Assembly (NCBI RefSeq): GCF_910592395.1
Contig: NC_088316.1
Span: 1,240,001-1,304,000, forward strand
Length of the DNA: 64,000 nucleotides
Reading direction: 5' to 3'
Source: Lineus longissimus
Lineage: Eukaryota; Nemertea; Pilidiophora; Heteronemertea; Lineidae
Of the stretch, positions 25,901 through 37,900 are shown piece by piece; within the stretch, counting starts at the first letter, position 1, and every line of letters starts with the position of its first letter. Made by a program: the position numbers and the translations under genes. The notes beneath the pieces were generated by a model. The model had not been told where the DNA came from. It saw only the letters and a program-made list of their open reading frames with translations, and searched no databases.

Positions 25901-28900
25901 TATCAAGTCTTCAACATACCTGCCAGGGGCTGCAGACAGGTTGAATATTTTCAGCCGTTTCCCCTCGGATAGCATCTGTGTGGTACATTCAGACGGCCTC
26001 CAAACAGTCAGGAACGTGGCTGGAAGTAAGAGAAAACATTCAGAAAAAGGCTCGAGAAAGTCACTTTCAAACAAGCCATATTAGATTAGATTATTGGATT
26101 TGTTGATTAGGTTTAAAAGTTAATGACCAGCGAGGATGGTCAAAAGATTAGAAGCTCAGTCGAAATGTCTGACACAGGAGACGCTAACTTAGTAAGGTTA
26201 TGTTTACTTACAAATGGTCCTATCCATATCGTTTGTGGCAGTCCCAGCTACCCGGACCTTGTACAGTGGCACAACCTGTCGTGTTAAAGAGGCCTGAAAG
26301 GGCACAGAATAGAAAATAAAATTTTCGGTGTTTCAGTGTTTGGGACACTATGATTCTAGTATCTTCCTGCGCTTGTTATTGGCGTAGAACTTCAATAATG
26401 GTGGCTGGCAACGCGAATATTCCCGGGTTTTCGGCATACGAAAACTTTGACCCACCTTTTCCTCGCTGTCAACCACAGCTTTCTGGAACTCTGCCCTCAA
26501 TTTTGCCTGCCGTTCCTCCATCAGTTCCTGCCTGTATTCAGCTAGGAGAGACATCTGGTGGTCACTAAGGTACTCTTGGACGACGCCAGGGTCAGACGCT
26601 TGCTCCATTGCTTCATAGATGTCGTAACCAGTTAGGAGGGATTCAACTTCAGGTTTTTTCCATCTTTTCATGCCCCTGGAGGTTGTCTTGGTTCTCTCTA
26701 AATGAAGAATGAAAGAAGTTATCTTGCTTAACAAAACAACTGTGTGCTTCCCCATGTATGATATGCACCGGTCACCAATCTGATTGATGACCGCGCTCAA
26801 TGTTGCTCAACTTCAAGCTCTGGAGACAATACGCCACCCATTAGACCATAGAGGAATTCCTCTATGGCCGGCAGCACGTATGGATTAAAGATTCTCTAAT
26901 CAAGACTTGCCGGCAGGTTAAGCTGTTCCACTGGGGGAAATCTACCAAAAATTGGAAATGTCACACCCTTGAAAATTCAACACAGCATCTCCAAGAAACT
27001 CACCAGAGCTTCAAGGCAAACTTACCACTTTTCTCTTCATCGTCAAACTGTCTCTGTAGCTTCGCCTGTAACGTCTCCATGGCTACCTCCTTCCTCCTCT
27101 CGTGTAGCTTGGCGATCTTCTCCTCCATGCGGACGCTACGGAACACATTACTGCCATCTGGGAGCTTCTCCATATACTATAACGAAAGAAATACAGCAAT
27201 TTAATATAAATATTCCTTGTTACTAAGTATGGATTAATCTAATCTAATCTAATCTAATCAATTTTGATCTACCTAGATCTTTTTGTTCAGTCAAGAGGAA
27301 GGCTTGGCTGGTTATCATCTACCTCAAAGCACTTACCAGGAACAGTTCTTGATATAAAGGGGTAACGGAGTTGCCCATTTGAGCACGAAATGATTATTGG
27401 AAACATCTCAGTAGAGAATGTTCTTTTTAATGCTGTACACAGGGAAGTTGTCGTGATTCCTACCTGGGTTGGGTAAACTCTGGTCACCACCACATCCACA
27501 CAGCCTATGAGCCCACCCTCTGGGAAAAGTGAGTTGAGTGGTACGGGGAAAGGCTGGGGGCAGTCACAGAAGCCTAGGCGACTATCCCAGCGGGCGCGAC
27601 GGGTAGAATTGGCAAATATCTTCAGCAGCAAATCTGCAGGAGCCTGGTCAATACAAATAGCACAGATTAGAGGAAGAGAAGAAATACAGCGGACACCTCT
27701 GTAACCAGGATACCCTCACAAGGACACTAGTTTTGGTCCCAAATTGGTCATTTCTGTTAAATTTGACCTTCTTATTCAGGATACCTCCCTACTAAGGACA
27801 ACTTTTGTCAGTCCCAAGGGGGTATTTGAAGGTCTAAATGGGAACTGCGTATACAGCTAATCATTTGAGTGAACTGGGAAGCCTAGTAAAGTGGCTTGCT
27901 CAAGACAACAAGCAACCAAAGAAGAAAAGACATCCTTTCTTAACAACTCAAGTCGACATGTTGCCATGCAGCTATCAATAAGTTAATATAACTATGTCGG
28001 ATATCGAGAACGCCATTCAATATTAATAGCCTGTAAAGTAATAATTAAGCCTCGGTCATTTAGTTGGGATGCATCAGCGCATATTGACGGAGATTTGAAA
28101 ACTTCTCACACAAACCAGAGATATTGAGGGCGAGGTGATTTGGAAAGATATCCGTAAAGAGAACGGGGAGATGAATACATAAAGTTTTAAGGTAAGTCAT
28201 TATCTCTTTGATTTGACGCGATGTACAATCCAAGATAAAAGAAATACCTCGATTCCACCCGTCATAAAATCTTAAAATCGAATACTGACCTGCGATCAAA
28301 AGTGATAAAATCAACCATAAAATTCCGCCCAAACGGAACAAAGGTTACAAAAAGTTCATGCAGGATTAAACACGAAATAGATAAACTTATCAACTAATTC
28401 TAAAGATCAGAGAGTTTTTTCTATGTCACCTAGTTTCTTTGAAAAAGACTTTTCGTACAGCATTGATTTTGAAACTCACACAATCATTTCATGGTCAAAT
28501 CCTTAAAATTGGTTTGTTCACCAGATATGACATTGGCTGGGGGGCACATCTAACCTGTCACTAAATTCCATTTACAACAATTCAAGGAAAGGATACTTTC
28601 AGTTGAAGAGTTTTGAAATGTGTGTTATTCATCTTGATAACCTTGCTGACAAATAAGAATACATTTGGTCATGAAGCAACAGTGACCTGCCAAATCGAAA
28701 GCAGTGCAAAGAAATTTAACATGGTTGACTATCACGAAAATTGGTTCGTAGTTTTATAGCAAATATCCATTTTTGAAGCAATTAAAATAACTGTTGAAAA
28801 AAGTCAAAGCGACCAAAATGGGCACTAACTTTGATCACTTTTCGATTCTGTCAACTGTCTCAATAAACATGAAGACATTTGCTCATTTACAAAGTTGCCC

Positions 28901-31900
28901 AAAAGACTTGACAACAAGCCCATTGTAGTGATTGTTTACAGATTAGCGTTGATCATAGCACCACCATTTTGGCTACAACTGGCAACTATGGAACTCATTC
29001 AAAATGAGGTGAATGCTCATTTTAAAAACCCAGGAGGGTGTTCTCTTGAAAACAAAGAACTGACTCCCAACCTCAGAATTGACACTCACTTCATTTTGAA
29101 AGAGTTCCACCTACTTTAGAATTTCAAGTTCTTGCCAACATGGTTGCGCCTTTGATCAAACCTTAAACCATTTTCTGACTTACAATGTACAACAAGTCAA
29201 TGATTCTTTCTTTGTCAACAAGGCCTTGCTACATTAAGCTGTCTAGTGCTTTGATCATTGATAACAGTATTGTATCTATTGACTAAAACATGTAAATATC
29301 AGGCCAATTACAAGTTAGTTAAAAGAGATTTGACAATTAGAGCATGGTGTTTATTCAGGGGTGATTTCGTGCATCGATGGATCAGTGACATTTCATGTTT
29401 ACCAATAGAGTACCATTTGGTTGAATGGTAATAGTTCTGCTTCACAACAAGAAAACTTAAAGGCTCCTCTAATCATTTAAATTGTATTTATGTGTGCCAC
29501 AAGTAAATAGAAAGAAACATAACTCTATTCAATGTGTGTATTTGTATAACACCACTAGTAACACCAGTGATAAGTTTGCTAACAGTTATCATACAAACCT
29601 CCAATGGGGAGCAAGCATCCTGAGACCCTGTCAACTCGGAGCCAGAGATGCACAACTTTTGCCCAACCCCGATCTTGCCAGCTCGAAATAGGCCTGTCAG
29701 CGGCTTGTCTAGTAAGGTCTTGATGCTATACCAGCCATCTGTCAGTTCAATCACAGCCTAGAAAGAGATGTTTTGACTCAGGGTTACAGTGATTAACATG
29801 GGTCGGCTGCTATAGGATGCCAGCAGTGATTTTAAGAACGGCAAAACGTGTAAACCACCAAAATTTCATTGGCATTTAAATTTTTGTGGATTTTGCTCAT
29901 AACCTCAAATCACAAAAAAGTCATGAAAAAATATTTTTTCATTTTAAGAAATGGGGAGAAAATTTCAAATCCATCAAAAAAAATTTAATTTTTTTGAGTT
30001 GAAAAAAACTCTTGGGCTAGGTAGCAGCCTCTTTTAAAAACAGAGGATTTTACCTGTCCTCCCAGTGGGTTATTCTCCGGAAGGAATATGATCCCCACCA
30101 CGCACAGGACCATCCTCTTGGTGGGAGTATCATCTCGCTCATAGACCTTCTTCAGAGCAGACCTGTAACGACAGCACTTTCGATAAGAGACAAAAATAAA
30201 TCATAATTTGGTTAAAATGTCCTTAGTTAAAGCCTGCTTGAAGAATGTAGCGGAACTGCACTCAAAGTTTGACAAATTTAGTCAATGGATCAGTGTGGAA
30301 ATTCTGATACAATAACTATTGACGTGAGCCAGAACGGCAAATAGCCAACCATGCAAACATCTAACTGCCAGTTTTTTGGAAACACATCAAAAGAATACAC
30401 TTTCCGCAGACAGCCCGTCAGTAGTAAATGTTTGATGTATAGAATCGGAAAAGGGACCAATATTTGCCTGAAGGGAAACACAAACTGTTATGTGCGTTGG
30501 AAAGCTTACAGTAGACTTGCAAATAACAAATATGACATTGAGGGGCCTAATAAAAAACACAAACACTAATTAAGTATCAAGAAATAGCTAAGTTTTAAGG
30601 CCAAGCTAGATTAGAGTGGAGTGTCAAGGTAATTTGTGGAGTGTCAACTGTCGACTGTCAACATATCAATTTCATTCCGGCCAGATAAATTTTCAATTTG
30701 CAAATCGACAAAGACAAGATTTTACTCATAATTGGCTCAATTGAGATGAACCCTACCATCATATGATCAATATTGTCTTGAAGTTTTGGGCATGAATGAG
30801 AACAGAGTAACCATGCATGACCATGGTAAAAAACTAAACATTACTTCATTACTACATGAAAGATATCGTTACGCCCTGTTTGCCTAGATCAGAGACATTG
30901 TCACAACCAAGTTTGCCAGGTCAAATAAACAATTCATTATTCGTTCAGTGAGGATTCCATTTCATTCAGTCCAGAAAAACACATTCTCCTTATAATTGGC
31001 TCTATTGAGATGAACCCCGACATGAAATTATCAAAATTACCTTGATGTTCTGAGCATGAAAAGACTTCAGCCGCGGTAGAAAATCAAACATTTAATATAT
31101 CGTTATTTAGGCACAGGAGTGCTTGTCAACATGGAAAGGCCACTTGTCAAATATTTAATCACTTAATATAATCATAATACCATATCTGTAGGACTTTGTT
31201 ATTTTATAGCATGGAGACAACTCTGACACAATGTGTTTTAGTATAGTCCGTAACGAAATCATGGAAAGAGGCTAATTGCAATTTTGGAAGTTGAAGGCCG
31301 TAACAAACCAATTGCAAGCAAATGACCACATCATGTCGCATACCACATGTTCTTTTGTTCAAGTCGGGAAGCCTGCTTAAATGATTCTCAACAAGTTGAG
31401 AAGCCTTCTCTAATACATATTACTCTCAACAAGTTGAGAAGCCTAATCTAATACCATGATTCTCATCAAGTTGGAAAGCGGACTCCAATATTCACTAGAG
31501 TGATTATAGCACGTAAGCTGGGCAATCTCAAACACGAAAATTTGAAAAAGAGTGTAGGGGTGTTATCGTAGCCATGCCGTAATCAAGTCATAATGATTTC
31601 ACCAGCCCTGCTCAGACAGCAGTGTTTGTGTCAAGTGTCCAACAAAATGATCCTAATATAAACTGTTCCTCAATCAATGCCACTTTAGGATTACTGAATA
31701 ATTAATCAATTGTTATAAGGATGTCAAAGGGGGAGGATTTATTCGAAATGGTGAGTTAACCCTTTGTTCCAGAATACAAGATGAAGTTACCAGAGTGGGT
31801 CTTAGGCACCAGGCAATTGAGCGTGACCTCAACCTTGCTATTTCCATACTACCAAACTTATTCTGTCCCGTGCCATGCGTTTAGGAGTCGCTGGTCTAGT

Positions 31901-34900
31901 GGCTCGTACTCCCAGCTAGTGGTCAAGAGGCCCTTGGTTCCAACCCCACCATAGACATGAGTCTCTAGGCCAGTCTCTTGTCTCACTCGCCTCTCTCCAC
32001 CCAGGTGTATAAATGGGTACCGGTGAGAAATACTCGAGTTGTAGCACTGGATGAGCAGCTCATTCAAGTTCTACTGAAAACGTTCAGGATAGACATGGGT
32101 TAAAGTGTATAGTCGGATATTAACCTCTCCGAATACTTGGTATGAGACTATAAACACAAACGTTATGTTGCTGAGATGAAGTTTTTTTTATCTCCCATAA
32201 TAGCAAAATCAAGACCCAGAAATACCATCCATTCATAAATTAGGAAAGATATATCTTTTAACTACCCTTTCTTGCTCCATAGTTACCAAACAAATCACTA
32301 AAAAGCAAATCACACAACCGCTATCTTTATTTTTATCAAGTCCACACACAATTGTTTATTGATGTACAAAGATAACATTCACAGTCCTTTCACTTTTCAT
32401 GTTTGAAAACACTGATAAAAGACTTCACTATCATTTTTATTGCCATACATCTTGGACAGCCAATCTTTCACCTTTGGTGATTGTCAAGTTGTCAAATTGG
32501 TGATGTGTCAAGTGGTAGAGATTATGGTCAATCATTGAGAGATAACATTCCCATGAAAAAATGATTTCATTTTTTCTTGCTATTCAGACTTCCCTGTTTA
32601 AAAATTAAGCAAGGAATATTATTAACCTGCTGGAGGTCATATTCCTTTAAGCATTTGGTCATATTGGGTAAAAATTGTTAAAACTGCCTATTTCCACAAA
32701 TCGTTCATTCAACAAGATTTTCACTCCATTTCAGTCTGGGGAGATGGCAGAGAAAAAGGTAACGTTCCCATTATCACTATCAGCGCGGGCGACCAGATGG
32801 TACGGGAAACTCTGCAGCCTGATGGTTGAGGGAAGCCTCATCGGAATGCGCGAGACTTTCAACAAGTTCTACCCACCCCTGACCCTCGCCGACAAACTCG
32901 CGTCGCCGAATTTAAGACAACGTATGGAGACGCTCCACGCGAGAGGAATATTTGAGGAATACCAATGGAAGAAGCTGTACCCTAAGAATAAGAAACGGAT
33001 TGCATCGGAGCATTATGATCTGATGTTACTGTCAATACTGCTGCGACAGATATGTCACCTAAGTCCCCCGTATCCCAACGGCTGGTTACTGATGCCTGAG
33101 GAACACGACTGCAGCATTTCTGCAAACATTGCTCGGGTCCACGCGTTGAGGAAAGAACTGTTGTCGAAGACTGAAATGTCTGATGATGAAGCCCTCCGTT
33201 ACTGGTCCGTGATTCTTGGGGCGTTGTTAGAACTCGGCGGGGAGAAGTGTCTGCCGAGAGCGGATAAGATTTACCGGGAGGTGATGACGGAAGAGATGCA
33301 AGAGATGTGGATCAGCCGGCTCCAGACGTGGCAGGAGAAGGAATACAATCAGTGGCATCGGAATCCGTACGTCCGCAAACGTCTGGATAGTGCAGCAAGT
33401 GACGTGTCTACGTCAGGAGATGCTGTGTCGACTGGAAGGAGGCCGCGATTGACGAGTGTCGGGTCGGCTCATAGAGGGGGTAGCAGTCGGTTGAGGAGGC
33501 CACGGCTTCATTCTGTTGAAGGGGGTAAGTTAAGAACTGGTGGAGTAACCCAAATAGAGACACAGAAATATTGCAAATGTTAGATTTGCCAAAAGCTATT
33601 GAGGGTGTATCATATGATGGTTCAAATGACTCGGGGAAATCATGATTTTTATTGAGAAAAAATTTAATTTTTTCAATAGTTGAGAAAAAACATTAGCCCG
33701 ATACATTCAAAACAGTCAGGGATGACACTGGGACTGATCGTGATAAACCAAACTATTTCAGGACTACCAAAGGAAGAGTGCGAAACCCTCCAGAAATTCT
33801 ACCAACCTCTCGTCACCAACGTCAAGGTCCCAGACATCATCGAGCAACTCGTCAAATACGAGATTCTCACCCACGAAGAGCAGAACGCCATCTACTGTAA
33901 TGAGAAGAACCGACAACGGATGGATGCCCTGATCACGATCTTGTACAAGAAACCCGCCAATGCCTACCAGTATTTTGTCAGAGCCATCAAGTTCAAACAC
34001 TCGCATCTTTACGAGATGATGAACAGGACGTACATGGCACTCAAGAAAGAATCAATGAACAACAAACCAGGTAAGCAGACGTCAACACTCCATTTGATAA
34101 CATGATATTTACACAGGAGTATTCGCTGGTGGTGTTTCGGAATAACAGACCAGTTTTGTGAGCTGAAATATGACATATGACATTCACCTCTACAGATAAC
34201 CTACGCCTCATGTCAGAGTTGCTCCGATCCCATCAACGGGCGATGTGTTCACGATGGAAAGCCGTTCCCTGGGTCGAGAACATCAAGTGTTCGATCAGAG
34301 ACTTCTACATTCAGCAGCAGATAATCAGCTCACAAGGGTAAGAACTTTGGTCAGACTGGATTTGACCAGAAATTTATAAGCCGGCATTTATCCTTTTTTA
34401 TGTGACCCAGAGTGGATAAGACAGGCTGATGTGTTTAAGTTTTGTCACATTCTGGGCAAGAACAGTAATTTATGATACCTCCTTTTATTCCAGCCAAGCT
34501 GTTGACTTACAAGACTTGTTCAGCCCAGATGACCCGCAGTCCGTCCTCATCGTTGGCCAAAGTGGCACAGGAAAGACCACACTATGCAAACGACTCATCC
34601 ACGATTGGCTCAGCGACAACCACTTCTTACACAACCTGTTCCACCTCGTGTTCTACATGGACTTGTCCGTGATGAAGGGAACCGTGAAGGATCACATCTT
34701 CGAGCAGTTCACAAACGAGCTACAATTAGGGAAGGAGGAACTCTGGCAAGTGATTGAGACAAACCAACAGGACGTTCTATTCATTTTCGACGATTATGAC
34801 ATGAGTAATGATAACTACGAAGTTGATCAGATCGCCATGAAAAAGATGTTGCCAAATTGTTCCGTCCTTATGACGTCGATATCTACCCCCGCGATCTGTA

Positions 34901-37900
34901 AGCATTTTCAACAGCGTCATATATTGTTAGGGTTAGTGAGGCGAAATATTACCGATTTGGTGCGTATATACATGGAGCAGAGCAACGCGCTGCTCGACCA
35001 GGTATCCAACTTGTTTCAAGCGTTGCAAGACGAGACACTGCGTGAACTCGCCGTCAAGCCGTTCTTCTGTTTGTGTCTGTGCACAGTGGCGACCACAAAT
35101 GGTGTCGACTTGTCAAAGATTACGAGAGAGATGATACTCCTCGAGCAGTTTGTGGATTGCATCAAGTTGAAACACAGCGGAAACACCCGCGAGAAAAAGA
35201 ACCTGGGTACTAGGACGCTTCACGAGCTGCAACAGACGGCACTGCAAGCATCTTTGGAGCACAGCAAGGTCCTGTCCTGCGATCAACTGAAGAATGAATA
35301 CGACAACAATTTCGTGTATCAGTTTGGCTTACTCAATCGCATTGACGGAGATGTTAGATGTGCGTTCGTTTGTAAGGTGCTGCAAGATTTCCTGGCCGCC
35401 CAGCATCTAAAGGACATGGGGGCAACGGAATTTAAGCAATACTGTGATCGTCTTGTTACCGATGTCTGGTTCTATGACACTTGTCGTTACGTCTGCGGGT
35501 TACGGAGGATGAACAAGGTATTACAGCCCCTGAAGATCCTGGTGACATGTCTAGCAGACGAGAATGTGAAACACAGCAAAAAGATATGCTTCATGCGTAA
35601 TGAGAAGGGGGTCATATTGGGGATCTCTGAGGGCAGAATGATGGACTTTAGCTTGAGTTTAGAGTGCCTGCATGAGATGATTGACAGAGACGACATGTGC
35701 GAGATCATCTCGAAGTCCTTGCCAAAGAAGTTGATTGTACGAACCCGGGGGATCTCCTGCATGAACATGATACTGGGCCTATCTAGGATCATCCAAATAA
35801 ACACACAAGGCCCACGAGAACTAGAGATTCTGTTTGATTCGCAAACTGACTTCGGCGAGAATGCAATGCTGCAACTTGCAAAAGCAATGCATTCAAACTA
35901 CCAAGTGAAATTCCTCAAAGTCGAATGGAAAACGGACAACTTGTTTGCACAGTTTCTATCAATTTTGTTCCAAGAGAATATTGCGATAGATTGCGTGAAA
36001 CTCGTCGACTTGTATAGCTCAGCCGAGTCCTGTTCCGTCCCAGCAACAGTCCGAGCTGATTTGCAGAAGGCTTGCAAGAGCATGAGGTACGTCAAGAAAG
36101 TGAGTCTATTCGACTGCCAAGCGCCCATGTTAGTCAACAGCGTGATCCACGGCGTGCCTCTCACGATGGAACACCTCGACCTAACCAGCTGCACGTTCAA
36201 CCCTGTCACCTCACAAGAACTCAGCTATCACTTAGAGCACAGCAAAGCGCTCACTTCCCTCAACCTTACGAATATCCACCTCGAGGGCATGTGCTTTAGA
36301 TACATCATGAAAGGCCTACGCATGAACCAGTCTCTCACGGAGCTAAACCTCCGGGATGCCCACATTGACAAACCAGGCCAAGTAGCTTTAGCCGAGGCCT
36401 TGAAGTTCAACCACCGATTGCGCTTGCTTGACTTGAGTCGAAACGAGTTCACCCCAGACGGGTGCATCCAGCTGAGTCAGGCGTTGTCTTTTAATAAGAC
36501 TTTAAGGGAACTGGTGCTATTGGGGTCTTACTTTGACAGCAGTTACCTGGGGCTGATGATGGCTTATAAACACCCTTGGTTAAACATTGTTGAGGACAGC
36601 AGTAGGCCACCGACTGCCCGAGCAGTCATCATTGCTGATTAAATCAGTTGTGTTGCAATAGAGGCCAACAATGGCATAAGGCCAGAATAGTCATGGCCAC
36701 GCATTGTTGCTTAAGACCTGTGCATATGCCATTTATGTAACCCTTTAGCTTTTAGCTTTCTGCTGTTGACTTTCCAACTTCTCCTCAACTCAGCCCATTG
36801 CTGAACATCTGATGGAGAGACAATGGTGCAATAAACACAGAGTTATGGAGAGATTGTGAGCAATCTTTAGAACTCATGAGGGAAATTTTGAGAAGAAATG
36901 ACAATAACATCACTTTGGGACACCCCGTACAGCTATTTTATGTGATTTGTGCCAATTAATTGCAATATCAGGATTGAATCAATCAGTATAAATACTGAAT
37001 TAGATTTACTCAATTTGTCTGTGATAACAGCAAACATGTGATTAATACCTGGAAATATTAGCTGCGATTTTATTTTGCGATTTAGTCATTAGTGAATTAT
37101 AAGTTTGGCTTTTTAGCTTACTTTAGTTTGGCAGTAATACCTGTAGTTATTATTGATGAAAATTTCAGGTCCTCCATCTACTAATAGAGAATAAACAAAC
37201 TAAGGAATAAAGGTCTCATCTCCTTACTTTGACTTTCAAGCAAAAACAAAAAGTATAAAAGTTCATGTACTACTCTGCCAGTCAGTGGTGCTGTTCGGGT
37301 GTCCATTTATGTACTGCATGGCAGGTCAAGGGTAGCAAAAGGTTTATATTACAACGATGAGAAGCTCCCTACCTTTGACAGTGATCAACTTCTCTATCAT
37401 ATCTGTACTTCAACCGTAGCATGACCTGCTCTGGAGTCAGACATCTGCAAAGAAGTAATATTACAGATTTGGTTTACAGAGTTCCTGTGTAGATGGCACC
37501 ATAGATACAAAAAGTCTGTACATTTTCTAATGCAACAAGAGCTGATCACTTTACAAGAACACTGCAGCTCTCATGATCAACAGTGCTTGCCCAACATTGT
37601 TAAGAGCGAGACAACGACTTGGTCCATGGAGAGAATGCTAGAGTAGGAAGTCAACAGAGGAGAAAGTGTAAAGGTACTTCTACAGGGGGAGAGCAGATGG
37701 ATATCAACTCAAATGGATTGGGAGGATCACTTGTAGTGGGCTCAGATTGCTTTAGGATATGCTCGGGGAAGAGGGCCAGCGTGGATGCCAGAGCCACTTC
37801 TCATCTGAGTCAGAACAAGACAAGTAGTATCTTGGTAGACTCCTCCTTTGATACTCACCTGCCTCCAAAGTGATAGGGAAAGGCGACTTCCATCGCAGCA

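Larger units (their letters stand above)
30163..37372. other. 7.2-kb BRCA2 intron hosting an antisense NLR gene
   Basis: Separates BRCA2 exons ...DREVDHCQ (37373-37444) and ...[11 protein letters not shown] (30054-30162), which are contiguous in the protein. The NLR gene occupies 32744-36642 on the opposite strand. The 31.2-31.5 kb part has small AACAAGTTGAGAAGCC repeats, and a SINE lies at 31868-32180. Confidence 0.9.

Noticed and set aside
27233-27260. TAATC pentamer run as telomere-like repeat
   Set aside because: Only about five copies inside an intron; too short and not the TTAGGG type.
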